DNA of 58,076 nt from Bacteriovoracaceae bacterium UBA6153 (lineage in GTDB: Bacteria > Bdellovibrionota > Bacteriovoracia > Bacteriovoracales > Bacteriovoracaceae), in the NCBI GenBank assembly GCA_002428265.1, contig DIUR01000024.1, positions 1 to 58,076 on the forward strand, read 5' to 3'. How positions within the stretch are numbered: position 1 is the stretch's first letter; the number at the start of each line of letters is the position of its first letter. Position numbers and translations under genes: made by a program. Of this stretch, positions 1-8,759 are shown piece by piece. The notes below the pieces were generated by a model that saw only the letters and a program-made list of their open reading frames with translations, made no database searches and was not told the origin of the DNA.

Positions 1-39
1 CTGGTTTAACCCGGTCAGGTCAAAGGGACTGCTGTAGTT

Positions 40-867
40 ATGATCATTAACTCTTGTGTGTTTACAATATATAGTCACAATATCGCATACACCAAGACAG
101 GCTTAACAGACAGAAAGCATGCCACAAATCCATATTATCAACCATACAATCAGCTTATTATAGCAAATAGCAGTCAAAGCGAGTATCAAAAAGCATTTGA
201 AACGATAGAGAAGAACCCTGGAAAACGATTTATATTTTCAGGACAAGAGGTTCATGTCACATACCCTGCATTACTCTATAAAGCTAAAAATGAGATTGTG
301 TATTTAATGCAGAAAGATTTAGATAGTGTCTATACATATGAAGAAAATAATAAATATAAATACTTAATAGATAATTTAGACAATTCAGATCTTTCAGATG
401 TTGTTATCGTTAATTTACCAATCTCATTTGGTTATAATAATATAGAAGAGAAGGAAACTCGAGTAGATCCTTTGTCTGAAGAAAGCGAAATTACATATAG
501 TCTTGAAACCAAAGATGGAAGAAAATCTTTCGGAAACATAAGTGGCAATTTCGCAGGGAAGTTTGAAAGTAAATATCTATTGAGAGTTTTCTCTCTGAAA
601 GAGAAACAGGTTCAATTTACAATTAATTTTAAAAGTGAAGAAAATGAAGTGGCACCTCCGATTATCAATGTTAAATTTAACGAAAAGATTCTCTTAGCAG
701 TGCGCGACACTAATGGTCGTTATTCAATTCGCAATTTTAATATGAAATTAGAAAAAGGTCTTTCAACGCACTATCTTGAATTTACATATTTAGGTGCTAA
801 TAAAAAAATGATTAATATAAAAGTAAGGCCTGAGACCACATACATAAGAGTTGATACAAATAATTAG
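40..867 (+). CDS. Unrecognised protein, possibly C-terminal part of a membrane protein
   Basis: I do not recognise the family. The frame codes for 275 residues: a short hydrophobic N-terminus (about residues 1-12) and then a soluble, beta-rich, Asn/Lys-rich region with no Cys pattern or catalytic motif. The open frame continues upstream to a TAA at 7-9, and the residues before the ATG are also hydrophobic (GTAVV), so the membrane segment may begin before the annotated start. The gene may be the tail of a longer polytopic protein cut by a stop or by the window edge. AAAGGGA at 23-29 could serve as ribosome binding site, but its spacing is long. The gene lies 9 bases before the acyltransferase, so a polysaccharide-locus role, such as the extracytoplasmic domain of a membrane glycosyltransferase, is inference only. 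Confidence 0.5.
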   Translation: MIINSCVFTIYSHNIAYTKTGLTDRKHATNPYYQPYNQLIIANSSQSEYQKAFETIEKNPGKRFIFSGQEVHVTYPALLYKAKNEIVYLMQKDLDSVYTYEENNKYKYLIDNLDNSDLSDVVIVNLPISFGYNNIEEKETRVDPLSEESEITYSLETKDGRKSFGNISGNFAGKFESKYLLRVFSLKEKQVQFTINFKSEENEVAPPIINVKFNEKILLAVRDTNGRYSIRNFNMKLEKGLSTHYLEFTYLGANKKMINIKVRPETTYIRVDTNN

Positions 868-876
868 GAAATAAAT

Positions 877-1338
877 ATGTTTATTCATCAATCAGCAGAT
901 GTTGCTTCAAGTAATATTGGTAAGAATACTAGAGTGTGGCAATTTGTAGTTATATTCAAGGATGCTCAGATTGGAGAGGACTGTAATATATGTGCTCACA
1001 CCATAATTGAAAATGATGTTGTAATTGGCAATCGAGTAACTGTGAAGTCTGGCGTATATATTTGGGACGGAGTACGCATTGAAGATGATGTGTTTATCGG
1101 GCCATGTGTTGCTTTTACAAACGATATCTTTCCTCGCTCTAAGCAATACCCTGAAAAATTTGATTCCATAATAATTGGCAAGGGTGCTTCTATTGGTGCC
1201 AATGCAACTCTCTTAGCCGGAGTTAAAATTGGAAGTAATTCAATGATTGGCGCTGGGGCGGTCGTTACTAAAGATGTCCCTGACAATGCAGTAGTTGTCG
1301 GTAATCCTGCAAGGGTAATTCGATATCTCGATACTTAA
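877..1338 (+). CDS. Left-handed beta-helix sugar N/O-acyltransferase (WbpD/WlbB/FdtC type)
   Basis: This 153-residue protein is built almost wholly of hexapeptide repeats ([IV]-G-x4 runs such as IGEDCN, IGNRVT, IGKGAS, IGANAT, IGSNSM, IGAGAV), the LbH fold of CoA-dependent acyltransferases. It ends with the family signature VVVGNPARVI. In this subgroup (WlbB/WbpD, FdtC) the enzyme acetylates an amino-sugar nucleotide in the cytoplasm, using a His in the middle of the helix. AGGA sits about 7 bases before the ATG. The neighbouring WbpM-type dehydratase supports a role in making a modified amino sugar for a surface glycan. The exact substrate cannot be read from sequence. Confidence 0.85.
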   Translation: MFIHQSADVASSNIGKNTRVWQFVVIFKDAQIGEDCNICAHTIIENDVVIGNRVTVKSGVYIWDGVRIEDDVFIGPCVAFTNDIFPRSKQYPEKFDSIIIGKGASIGANATLLAGVKIGSNSMIGAGAVVTKDVPDNAVVVGNPARVIRYLDT

Positions 1339-1358
1339 AAAACCGTAAGCTATACACT

Positions 1359-1919
1359 CTAGTGGCTAATATTTGATCGACTAATAACTCTATACGCAGT
1401 TAAAAAAATGATCTTTATATCAAAAAATAAAGATCTTCTATCCAGGTATTCTTTATCAAATTGAACTTTTATAGGAATCGATAACTCATCTCTGCCATTA
1501 ACTTGTGCCCAGCCTGTAATGCCAGGAGTCAGTAGGTGAACGTTTTGCTTGGTGCGTAGTTCAATAAGATCATCTTGATTGAAGAGTGCTGGCCTAGGCC
1601 CGACTATATTCATATCTCCAACAAATACCGACCACACTTGCGGTAGTTCATCTAAGCTGCTTTTACGCAAAAATGCTCCTACTGGGGTCAGGTGGCTATG
1701 GCTATCACTTAGAAGATGTGTAGCTACCTGTGGAGTGTTTATTTTCATTGTCCGAAATTTTGGCATTAGGAAAATTTTATTTTCTCTTCCAACTCTCTTG
1801 GACCAATAAATAGCTGGTCCAGCACTCGTTAAGCGAATAACGAAAAAAACAATTAAAGCAGGAATAATGAAAAGCATTATTAAAATTAGAGAAATAGCTA
1901 TATTAAATAATCTTATCAT
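1359..1919 (-). CDS. Short-form initiating sugar-phosphate transferase (PglC-like, PF02397)
   Basis: This 186-residue protein is the minimal monotopic phosphoglycosyl transferase. It has one hydrophobic N-terminal re-entrant helix (residues 4-30), then PKFRTM, SSLDELPQVW, VGPRPALF and TPGITGWAQVNGRD, the bacterial sugar transferase signature. Family members transfer a sugar-1-phosphate from UDP-sugar to undecaprenyl phosphate on the inner face of the membrane and so start glycan assembly. The catalytic Asp-Glu pair is the DE of SLDELPQ. The gene is oriented against its neighbours and stands alone. A second, long-form initiator lies at 3914-5308, so this locus has two candidate priming enzymes. 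Confidence 0.9.
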   Translation of the reverse strand: MIRLFNIAISLILIMLFIIPALIVFFVIRLTSAGPAIYWSKRVGRENKIFLMPKFRTMKINTPQVATHLLSDSHSHLTPVGAFLRKSSLDELPQVWSVFVGDMNIVGPRPALFNQDDLIELRTKQNVHLLTPGITGWAQVNGRDELSIPIKVQFDKEYLDRRSLFFDIKIIFLTAYRVISRSNISH

Positions 1920-2009
1920 TAACGTCCCGTATCAATGTTGCTCAAGTGAATAATTCAATCTATCTTAATAAATCTAATTTGTTATGAGAAGAGTGGATAT
2001 AATCTATTT

Positions 2010-3917
2010 ATGATTAAGCTATTTAACCATTTATACAGCTCTAAAAAAACGTTAATTGTACTAACGTTTGATTTCTTTGTATCTGCCTGCACATTTATTT
2101 TTGCCTATATTTTACGCCTAGGTGATCTGCCGCCATATTTTTATACTACAAATTTCCTAGCTAAAACTTTTGTATTGAGCTGTCTTCAAGTTGCTTGCTT
2201 GTATCAGATGGGAAATTACAGAGGTATTTGGAGATTTTCGAGTACGCCTGATTTGTTGAGAGTTATTAAAGGAGTAAGCTTAGCTGTACCCGTATCTTTT
2301 CTTGGATTATTCCTTCTGAATTTTTTAGAAAATGTTCCTCGTTCAATTTTTATCATTCAGTGGTTTCTTTTATTAGTTGGTTTAGGCGGTGGAAGATTCG
2401 CCTACAGGCTTTATAGAGATAACTATATGAGTGTCTCTAAGTTACCAATCGAGAGAAAAATTAAAACTCTTGTAGTTGGTGCTGGATATGCGTGTCAGCA
2501 ATTATTAAGAGATATTAAAAATGATGTTCATAGCGATGTAATGATTGTCGGTCTCATAGACGATGATTTTAACAAGCGTGGAAAATTCATTCATGGCTCT
2601 AGAGTATTGGGTAATATTTCTGACATCGCTCAAGTTGCAAAAGCTGCTGAAGCTACTCAGGTTATTATTGCTATCCCGAGCGCCTCTAAGGAACAGATGA
2701 GTAAAATTATCATTGCTTGTGATAATACAAATCTTAAAGTTAGAACGATTCCAAAATTAGGTGATCTAATCTCAGGTAAATTACAAATTACCAGATTAAG
2801 AAAAGTAACCCCTTCAGATCTTCTGGGCCGTGATCAAGTTGAGCTAAACCTACAATCAATGTCTCACATGATCACTGATAAAGTCGTCATTGTAACAGGG
2901 GCTGGCGGTTCAATCGGAAGCGAGCTTTGCATCCAGATCGCAAAATTCAAACCTAAAAAGCTTATCTGCTACGACATGAGTGAGCTTAATATGTACGAGC
3001 TTGGATTTAAGCTTGGAGCAAATGAGCAGTTCTTCAAAATCAATTACATTATTGGAGATGTAAGAGATGTCGAAAAACTAGAAGACGTTTTCGACCAGTA
3101 TCGTCCAAGCGTTGCTTTCCATGCAGCCGCGTACAAACATGTACCCATGATGGAATTAAATCCAATTGAAGCCATCAAGGTAAACGTTAACGGAACCCAT
3201 ATTGTTGCAAGTCTTGCTGATAAGTACAGGCTTGAAAAATTCGTTCTCGTTTCAACAGATAAAGCAGTTAATCCAACCAACGTAATGGGAACAACAAAAC
3301 GCATTGCTGAAATGGTTTGTCAGGCGATCCAAAAAGAATCAAAAACAAAATATACTATCGTTAGGTTCGGAAATGTTCTTGGAAGCTCGGGATCAGTTAT
3401 CCCTAGATTTCAAAAACAAATTGAAGAAGGTGGGCCAGTTACAGTTACTCACCCTGATATTCTTCGCTACTTCATGAGTATTCCAGAAGCTGCTCAGCTT
3501 GTTATTCAAGCAGGAGCAATCGGGAATGATGGTGAAATTCTTGTTCTTGATATGGGAGAGCCAATCAAGATTGACAACCTTGCTAAGCAGATGATCACAC
3601 TTGCAGGGCTTAAAGTTGGTGAAGATATTGAAGTTGCTTATACAGGATTACGTCCTGGTGAAAAACTTTATGAAGAGCTTCTTGCTGATGGTGAAACAAC
3701 GATTGCTACTGCTCACGATAGAGTAAGGGTTGCAAGAGTTAGAGATGTGGCACCAAATCTATTTGAGCAGATTGCCATGCTAACTCATGAGAGTTCATTA
3801 AGCTGTATTAGAACTAAGTTAAAGCTGATCGTTCCAGAATATAGTATCCCAGAAGAGCTTGTTGATTCCAATGTTGTGAAAAACGTTGTTGATATTAAGA
3901 GAAGCTCACTTAGTTAA
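2010..3917 (+). CDS. Membrane UDP-N-acetylhexosamine 4,6-dehydratase (WbpM/PglF/CapD type)
   Basis: At 635 residues this is the usual length of the membrane-bound form. There are four hydrophobic segments in about the first 125 residues, a first CoA/NAD-binding-like domain (VVGAGYACQQL), and then the SDR dehydratase domain with GAGGSIGSEL for NAD(P) and STDKAVNPTNVMG as active site. The T-D-K triplet and a Met where other SDRs have Tyr match WbpM/PglF rather than soluble FlaA1. The enzyme makes UDP-4-keto-6-deoxy-HexNAc, the precursor of bacillosamine, FucNAc or QuiNAc. It fits with the acyltransferase at 877-1338. Its end overlaps the convergent transferase by 4 bases. The ribosome binding site before the ATG is weak. 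Confidence 0.92.
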   Translation: MIKLFNHLYSSKKTLIVLTFDFFVSACTFIFAYILRLGDLPPYFYTTNFLAKTFVLSCLQVACLYQMGNYRGIWRFSSTPDLLRVIKGVSLAVPVSFLGLFLLNFLENVPRSIFIIQWFLLLVGLGGGRFAYRLYRDNYMSVSKLPIERKIKTLVVGAGYACQQLLRDIKNDVHSDVMIVGLIDDDFNKRGKFIHGSRVLGNISDIAQVAKAAEATQVIIAIPSASKEQMSKIIIACDNTNLKVRTIPKLGDLISGKLQITRLRKVTPSDLLGRDQVELNLQSMSHMITDKVVIVTGAGGSIGSELCIQIAKFKPKKLICYDMSELNMYELGFKLGANEQFFKINYIIGDVRDVEKLEDVFDQYRPSVAFHAAAYKHVPMMELNPIEAIKVNVNGTHIVASLADKYRLEKFVLVSTDKAVNPTNVMGTTKRIAEMVCQAIQKESKTKYTIVRFGNVLGSSGSVIPRFQKQIEEGGPVTVTHPDILRYFMSIPEAAQLVIQAGAIGNDGEILVLDMGEPIKIDNLAKQMITLAGLKVGEDIEVAYTGLRPGEKLYEELLADGETTIATAHDRVRVARVRDVAPNLFEQIAMLTHESSLSCIRTKLKLIVPEYSIPEELVDSNVVKNVVDIKRSSLS

Positions 3918-5308
3918 TAAGCATTCTTCCCAATAAACCCCTTAAAGATAGTCAGAAAAACAATTTTTAAGTCGAACCATAACGACCAGTTTTGGATGTA
4001 GTAAAGATCGTACTCGATTCTCTTTTCCATCTTATCAATAGTATCTGTTTCACCTCTAAAGCCGTTAACTTGCGCCCAGCCAGTGATGCCTGGATTAACT
4101 TTATGTCTTTGCATGTAATTATCAATTTTGTCTTTGTAATCATGATTCATTGAAACAGCATGAGGTCTTGGACCAACAATCGACATACGTCCTTGGAGGA
4201 CATTAAGAAATTGAGGAAACTCATCTATGCTAGTTTTTCTTAAGAATTGTCCTAGCGGAGTAATTCTAGAATCGTTTTTAGTGGCCTGTTTAAACTGGTT
4301 GCTGTCTGAGTGATACATACTTCTGAATTTATAAACTTTGATCGTTTTTCCATTCCAGCCATGGCGCTCTTGTTTGTAAAGAATAGGGCCCTTAGAAGTG
4401 AGTTTAATCAATATAGCTACGACTAATAAGATAGGTGAGATCAGGGTAATGATAACTAGTGAAAGAATAATATCTTCAATTCTCTTCAGTACTCTGCTTG
4501 AAGAGCTCATCGGAACACCATTAATTTCAATAATAGGGATACTCGCAATTTCTGTGATTGAGCTGTTTAAGAGTCTAAAGTTAAAAATATCAGGAATAAA
4601 TCTAACAATCGCAGTCAAATGTCTTGTTTGATGAAGAATTTCTAATACACGCTTATCTGCTCTTAAGGGAAGTGCAATCCAAAGTTCATGACAGCCTTCC
4701 ATAAGTTCAATAATTTTTTCTGGAGAGTGAATTTTAACATTGTTGATTGAAGAGCCGTGAATTTCGCTGTTGTCGTCTACAAAGGCTGCAATGTCGAAAC
4801 CAACTTCATAGTTTTCTGAAAGCTTAGAGCTGACATATTTTCCAACATCGCCCGCACCAAAGACCAAAATTCTTTTTCTGTTTATACCTTTAGATCTTAA
4901 GTGGTCTAAGATTAAGTCAAAAATGAATCTGTATAAAGCAAGGTAGACAAAGCCAGCGAAGGCCCATGTGAAAAACCAAACACGAGAGTATGTTGCAGTG
5001 TTCTTAATAGCGAAAGAGGCGACGATTAAGATGACAAGCACTGTGGCCCAGGCGTAAGCAACAGAGGCGCTGCGCTTCCATTTGCTTCTTCCGCGCCATG
5101 AATAATACAAATCGAAATTTGGAAAGATCGTTAGAATTAAGAGCGCGTTAATGATGAGGACGGAAACATATTCACTGGGTAAAGAATTTGTTTTGGCATA
5201 GATACAGAAAATGACGGCACCTAGTGAGGTCAAGCCAAGGCTGTCTAGGGCCTGTGAGACAAAGCTAAGGTTATCAGTTAATCGAGCGTGTTTTTTTTGT
5301 CCAAGCAT
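3914..5308 (-). CDS. Long-form undecaprenyl-phosphate sugar phosphotransferase (WcaJ/WbaP family)
   Basis: The 464-residue protein has the classical polyprenyl glycosylphosphotransferase layout: about four to five N-terminal membrane helices (to about residue 130), a Rossmann-like domain with RILVFGAGDVGKYV, a further membrane hairpin, and the C-terminal PF02397 catalytic domain with YKFRSM, KTSIDEFPQFLNVL, VGPRPHAV and NPGITGWAQVNGFRGET. The reaction is transfer of hexose-1-phosphate from a UDP-sugar to undecaprenyl phosphate. It is convergent with the dehydratase and divergent from the glycosyltransferase operon that starts at 5349, only 40 bases away, so the two promoters must share or overlap a short region. 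Confidence 0.92.
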   Translation of the reverse strand: MLGQKKHARLTDNLSFVSQALDSLGLTSLGAVIFCIYAKTNSLPSEYVSVLIINALLILTIFPNFDLYYSWRGRSKWKRSASVAYAWATVLVILIVASFAIKNTATYSRVWFFTWAFAGFVYLALYRFIFDLILDHLRSKGINRKRILVFGAGDVGKYVSSKLSENYEVGFDIAAFVDDNSEIHGSSINNVKIHSPEKIIELMEGCHELWIALPLRADKRVLEILHQTRHLTAIVRFIPDIFNFRLLNSSITEIASIPIIEINGVPMSSSSRVLKRIEDIILSLVIITLISPILLVVAILIKLTSKGPILYKQERHGWNGKTIKVYKFRSMYHSDSNQFKQATKNDSRITPLGQFLRKTSIDEFPQFLNVLQGRMSIVGPRPHAVSMNHDYKDKIDNYMQRHKVNPGITGWAQVNGFRGETDTIDKMEKRIEYDLYYIQNWSLWFDLKIVFLTIFKGFIGKNAY

Positions 5309-5348
5309 GCTAAATTTTACTTTAAATGAAGATAACTTGGAAAGAGAA

Positions 5349-6344
5349 ATGAAGGTCTTGTTTGTAGATCTGGAATTTGATTATGGGCTAGCGTCTCGAG
5401 GTATTAATACTATCGGACAACTTGGATTTAAAACTAGTTTTGAAAAACTGGGCCATAATGTAGTTCCCTTTTATTATGACAGCTATTTGAATGGCAATCT
5501 TGAGGCTCTTCAAAAAGATCTCATTGCTAAGGCCGATGCGGAAAAGCCAGATTTAATTTTCTTTATTTTATTTAGAGATCAATTTAAAAAAGAAACTCTT
5601 ACTTATTTAAAATCAAAATACAAAACAGTTAACTGGTTTGGTGATGATACCTGGCGATTTGAAGACTTTACCGGCCAGTTTGCACCTTATTTCACTTATT
5701 GTATTACTACAGATAAATTCTCAATTCCTAAATATAAAGCGCTGGGTGTCTCAAATGTTATTCTTTCTCAGTGGGCAGCCATTGATGATGCAAAGTTTGG
5801 TGACATTGCGCCTATGCCTTATAAGCATGAAGTGGCCTTTATTGGTGGACACAATCGCTATAGAGCATGGTTTATCAAAAGACTTAAAAAGCATGGCATT
5901 CATGTAGAGTGTTATGGATTTGGCTGGGCCAATGGTCCGTTAAGTAATGAAGAGATGATTAAGTTATTTGCTTCGACAAAGATTAATTTAAATCTCTCTA
6001 ACAGTGCGAGCTTTGATTTAAGATATCTTCTGACTCATCCTAAGAATCTTGCTCATACTCTTCACACTACCAAACATGCAAGTCAGATTAAAGCACGCAA
6101 TTTTGAGATCAATTACTTTGCAGGATTTCAGTTGGCAGATTATGTCCCGGGCCTTGAAGATTTTTATGAAATTGGAAAGGATCTCGCTTGTTATGCAACA
6201 CCGGAAGAAGCTGCACTCTTAATTAACTATTATTTGAGTAATGAAAAAGAAAGAGAAGAAATAAGAGATCGTGGAACTATTAAAGCGCGCGGCAAATACA
6301 CTTATACTTCACAACTCAAAAAAGCTTTGGATGAAATCAAATGA
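5349..6344 (+). CDS. CgeB-like glycosyltransferase (GT-B, Glyco_trans_1_2)
   Basis: I place the start at the ATG at 5349 (MKVLFVDLEF), preceded by GGAAAGAG. A longer frame to 5211 would run into the divergent gene and adds no recognisable sequence. The 331-residue product shows the CgeB/YkvP pattern: an N-terminal Rossmann-like half (VLFVDLEF, DLIFFIL, NWFGDDTWRF) and a C-terminal half with EVAFIGGHNRYR, VECYGFGW, KINLNLSNS and the nucleotide-binding region RNFEINYFAGFQL followed by an ACYATPEEA acceptor-side helix. Proteins of this family glycosylate polysaccharides or cell-surface proteins. It overlaps the next gene by 4 bases (ATGA), so the two are translationally coupled. Confidence 0.85.
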   Translation: MKVLFVDLEFDYGLASRGINTIGQLGFKTSFEKLGHNVVPFYYDSYLNGNLEALQKDLIAKADAEKPDLIFFILFRDQFKKETLTYLKSKYKTVNWFGDDTWRFEDFTGQFAPYFTYCITTDKFSIPKYKALGVSNVILSQWAAIDDAKFGDIAPMPYKHEVAFIGGHNRYRAWFIKRLKKHGIHVECYGFGWANGPLSNEEMIKLFASTKINLNLSNSASFDLRYLLTHPKNLAHTLHTTKHASQIKARNFEINYFAGFQLADYVPGLEDFYEIGKDLACYATPEEAALLINYYLSNEKEREEIRDRGTIKARGKYTYTSQLKKALDEIK

Positions 6345-7339
6345 AAAAAATTTCATTTGTTGTTAATAAAGATTATCAACAAAATAAGATTTTTGATCTT
6401 TCTAATCCTGTACTCAATAGAGACAACTGTCTCTCGCCTTATTTTGAACTTAGAGAAAAATTTAAAGAAAAAGGCTATGACCTTCAGACAAGTGATATTT
6501 TAACTCCTTCTCAGGCAGATATTGTTCTCTATAATGAAATGCCAAAACCTTTTCCTGAAAACATAGAAACAAAAAAATCATATCTCATGCTTTTTGAGAC
6601 GAGTATTATTAGAAAAGACAATTGGGATATTAATAAGCACCAGTTCTTTAAAAAAATTTTCACATGGAATGACACTTTTGTTGATGGAAAAAAATACATC
6701 AAATTTAACTTTCCGAATGAAGTTAAAACAACACCTCCAGGATTAGAAGGTCGCAATAAGCTTCTTACTTCAATCTCAGGCAATAAAACCAGTACTCACT
6801 CGCTTGAACTCTATAGTAAGCGTCTTGAAACGATAAGGTGGTTTGAAGGCCATTATCCTCATGAGCTAGATTACTACGGAATAGGATGGGATTATTCATT
6901 TGATGTCTGGTGGCAAAAACTTTTTAAGAAACTTCGTATTTTAAAATATTTTCCAAAGCATCAGTCCGTTTCTTCAAAAGGAAGAGTTGATGAAAAGCTT
7001 TCAACTTTAAGAAAATATAAATTTGCTCTTTGTTATGAAAATGGCCGGGATATTGATGGCTATATTACAGAGAAAATATTTGACTGCCTTTTTGCCGGAA
7101 CAATTCCAATTTATTGGGGAGCAAATAATATTACAGATTACATTCCCGAGAACTGCTTTATAGATAAAAGAAGTCTTAAGTTTGATGCTCAAGTTTATTC
7201 TGTCATCAAGAATATGAGTGATGACGAAATTCTTCAATACCAAAAGAATATTGAAAGCTTTTTGAAAAGTGAAAAGATGAAGCCTTTCACTAATGAGTAT
7301 TTTGTACAAACGATTGTTGAGAACATAATAAATGAATAA
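6341..7339 (+). CDS. GT10 fucosyltransferase-like glycosyltransferase
   Basis: The C-terminal half carries the GT10 alpha-1,3/4-fucosyltransferase signature: FALCYENGRDIDGYITEKI followed by CLFAGTIPIYWGANNI and a closing IPENCFIDKR. The 332-residue length fits bacterial members, which use GDP-fucose or a related GDP-sugar. The N-terminal acceptor domain is divergent, as usual for the family. It is coupled to the CgeB-like gene by ATGA and overlaps the flippase gene by 8 bases. The fucose-type linkage is a family-level inference; the window has no GDP-fucose biosynthesis genes. Confidence 0.87.
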   Translation: MKKISFVVNKDYQQNKIFDLSNPVLNRDNCLSPYFELREKFKEKGYDLQTSDILTPSQADIVLYNEMPKPFPENIETKKSYLMLFETSIIRKDNWDINKHQFFKKIFTWNDTFVDGKKYIKFNFPNEVKTTPPGLEGRNKLLTSISGNKTSTHSLELYSKRLETIRWFEGHYPHELDYYGIGWDYSFDVWWQKLFKKLRILKYFPKHQSVSSKGRVDEKLSTLRKYKFALCYENGRDIDGYITEKIFDCLFAGTIPIYWGANNITDYIPENCFIDKRSLKFDAQVYSVIKNMSDDEILQYQKNIESFLKSEKMKPFTNEYFVQTIVENIINE

Positions 7340-8759
7340 ACATCTGATCATTATTTCACTCGGGCGTCTGTCCCAGATGATTATTATGTTTATAACATAT
7401 AGGGTTTTGAGTACCGTTTTATCAGTTCCTGAGATGGGGATTTATTATTTTCTCCTTTCAATCTCTGCTGCTTTTGGCCTGATCTATGCTAATCCAATCG
7501 GTATGTATGCTAATCGCATGCTTCATGGATGGCAGGATCATGGTGTCATGATTAGAAATTTGAAAACTATCGTGAATAGTTTTTTTGTCGGGAGCTTGTT
7601 AACAGTTCCTTTGCTCTTCATATTTAAAGAGAAGATCTCTCTTGATAATCATAATTGGCTATTTCTTGTCGGTGTTTTAGTCTTTTATGTTTTTTCGACA
7701 ACATTTAACGGTACTTTAGTTCCTAGTTTAAATCTTCTGGGTTTCACCAATCAATTTGTGATCTGGACACTTGTCACCAATTCATTAGGATTATTGCTTT
7801 CTTATTTATTAGTAACATTTGTTTCATCTGATCCTCTATACTGGCTTATTGGCCAGGGAATTTCGTTCACGTTTTGCGGGATAGTGGCCTATGGGATTTT
7901 ACTATCTAAAATTAAAGATAATCCTGAACACGTTAGTGTTGTAAAACCTCACAACAGATTAAGCCGAGTGGCCAAGTTTGCCTTACCAATTGTGATTACT
8001 AATTTAGCAGTATGGGTATTGGGGCAATCGTTTAGGTTTTTCTATAAAGAGAATATTGATTTAACTATGCTGGGCGAACTCGCTTTTGGTTTGGGGTTAG
8101 CGACTTCATTAAGCGTTGCTGTGGAGTATCTATTCCAGCAACTTTATTTCCCGGATTTTTATCGTCAAATTAATAGTTCTACCTCTAAAAAAGATGTGGT
8201 CTGGAATCAATTATTAAACAAGCTAACGACTCCTTATATTTACTTCACAGCTTTTTTAATTGGTCTTTCGCCATTTATTCTTAGAGTGTTGGCCGATGTA
8301 AAATTTAAAAACTCGGGAAAATTTCTAGCGTTAGGGGCACTTGTTGAGTTGTTGAGAATGTCTGGAAATGTTTTTACCATGGCAACCCAGAGTGAGATGA
8401 AAACTCATAAAGCGATCGGACCATATTTGACCGGTGGAGCTTTAACTTTGTTGGGAATTATTTATATCTCTCATCATCCCGAGTATGTTGCTTATACGCC
8501 ATTAGTTCTGATGATTGGATATCTTGCAGCTTTAACGTTTTTAATAATTTCTGTTGGGAAGATTATCCAGATAAGATTAGATCTTTTTAAGTTGTTAAAG
8601 ACGATTTTAGTTTCTCTGATTTTTATAACGGGATTAATTTTCTCACAGTATAGCGATAGTTTGGGATTATCTATCTTGATCAATACTCTTTACGGCCTTG
8701 TGTTGCTTTATTTGCTTTATCGCTCATATGTGCAGGCAAAAACTATCGAGGCATTATGA
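7332..8759 (+). CDS. Wzx-type lipid-linked oligosaccharide flippase
   Basis: A 475-residue, highly hydrophobic protein with about 12 predicted membrane segments and the even spacing of the MVF/polysaccharide-transporter superfamily. It begins with the amphipathic entry typical of Wzx (SLGRLSQMIIMFITYRV). It would move undecaprenyl-diphosphate-linked oligosaccharide across the inner membrane. It overlaps both neighbours (8 and 4 bases), inside a run of glycosyltransferases, which is the usual Wzx context. No polymerase (Wzy) is evident in the window, so either the repeat unit is not polymerised or wzy lies outside. Confidence 0.83.
   Translation: MNKHLIIISLGRLSQMIIMFITYRVLSTVLSVPEMGIYYFLLSISAAFGLIYANPIGMYANRMLHGWQDHGVMIRNLKTIVNSFFVGSLLTVPLLFIFKEKISLDNHNWLFLVGVLVFYVFSTTFNGTLVPSLNLLGFTNQFVIWTLVTNSLGLLLSYLLVTFVSSDPLYWLIGQGISFTFCGIVAYGILLSKIKDNPEHVSVVKPHNRLSRVAKFALPIVITNLAVWVLGQSFRFFYKENIDLTMLGELAFGLGLATSLSVAVEYLFQQLYFPDFYRQINSSTSKKDVVWNQLLNKLTTPYIYFTAFLIGLSPFILRVLADVKFKNSGKFLALGALVELLRMSGNVFTMATQSEMKTHKAIGPYLTGGALTLLGIIYISHHPEYVAYTPLVLMIGYLAALTFLIISVGKIIQIRLDLFKLLKTILVSLIFITGLIFSQYSDSLGLSILINTLYGLVLLYLLYRSYVQAKTIEAL

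Noticed and set aside
5211..5348. N-terminal extension of the CgeB-like glycosyltransferase
   Set aside because: The extra 46 residues read through the start of the divergent transferase gene and lack family similarity. ATG 5349 has a ribosome binding site.
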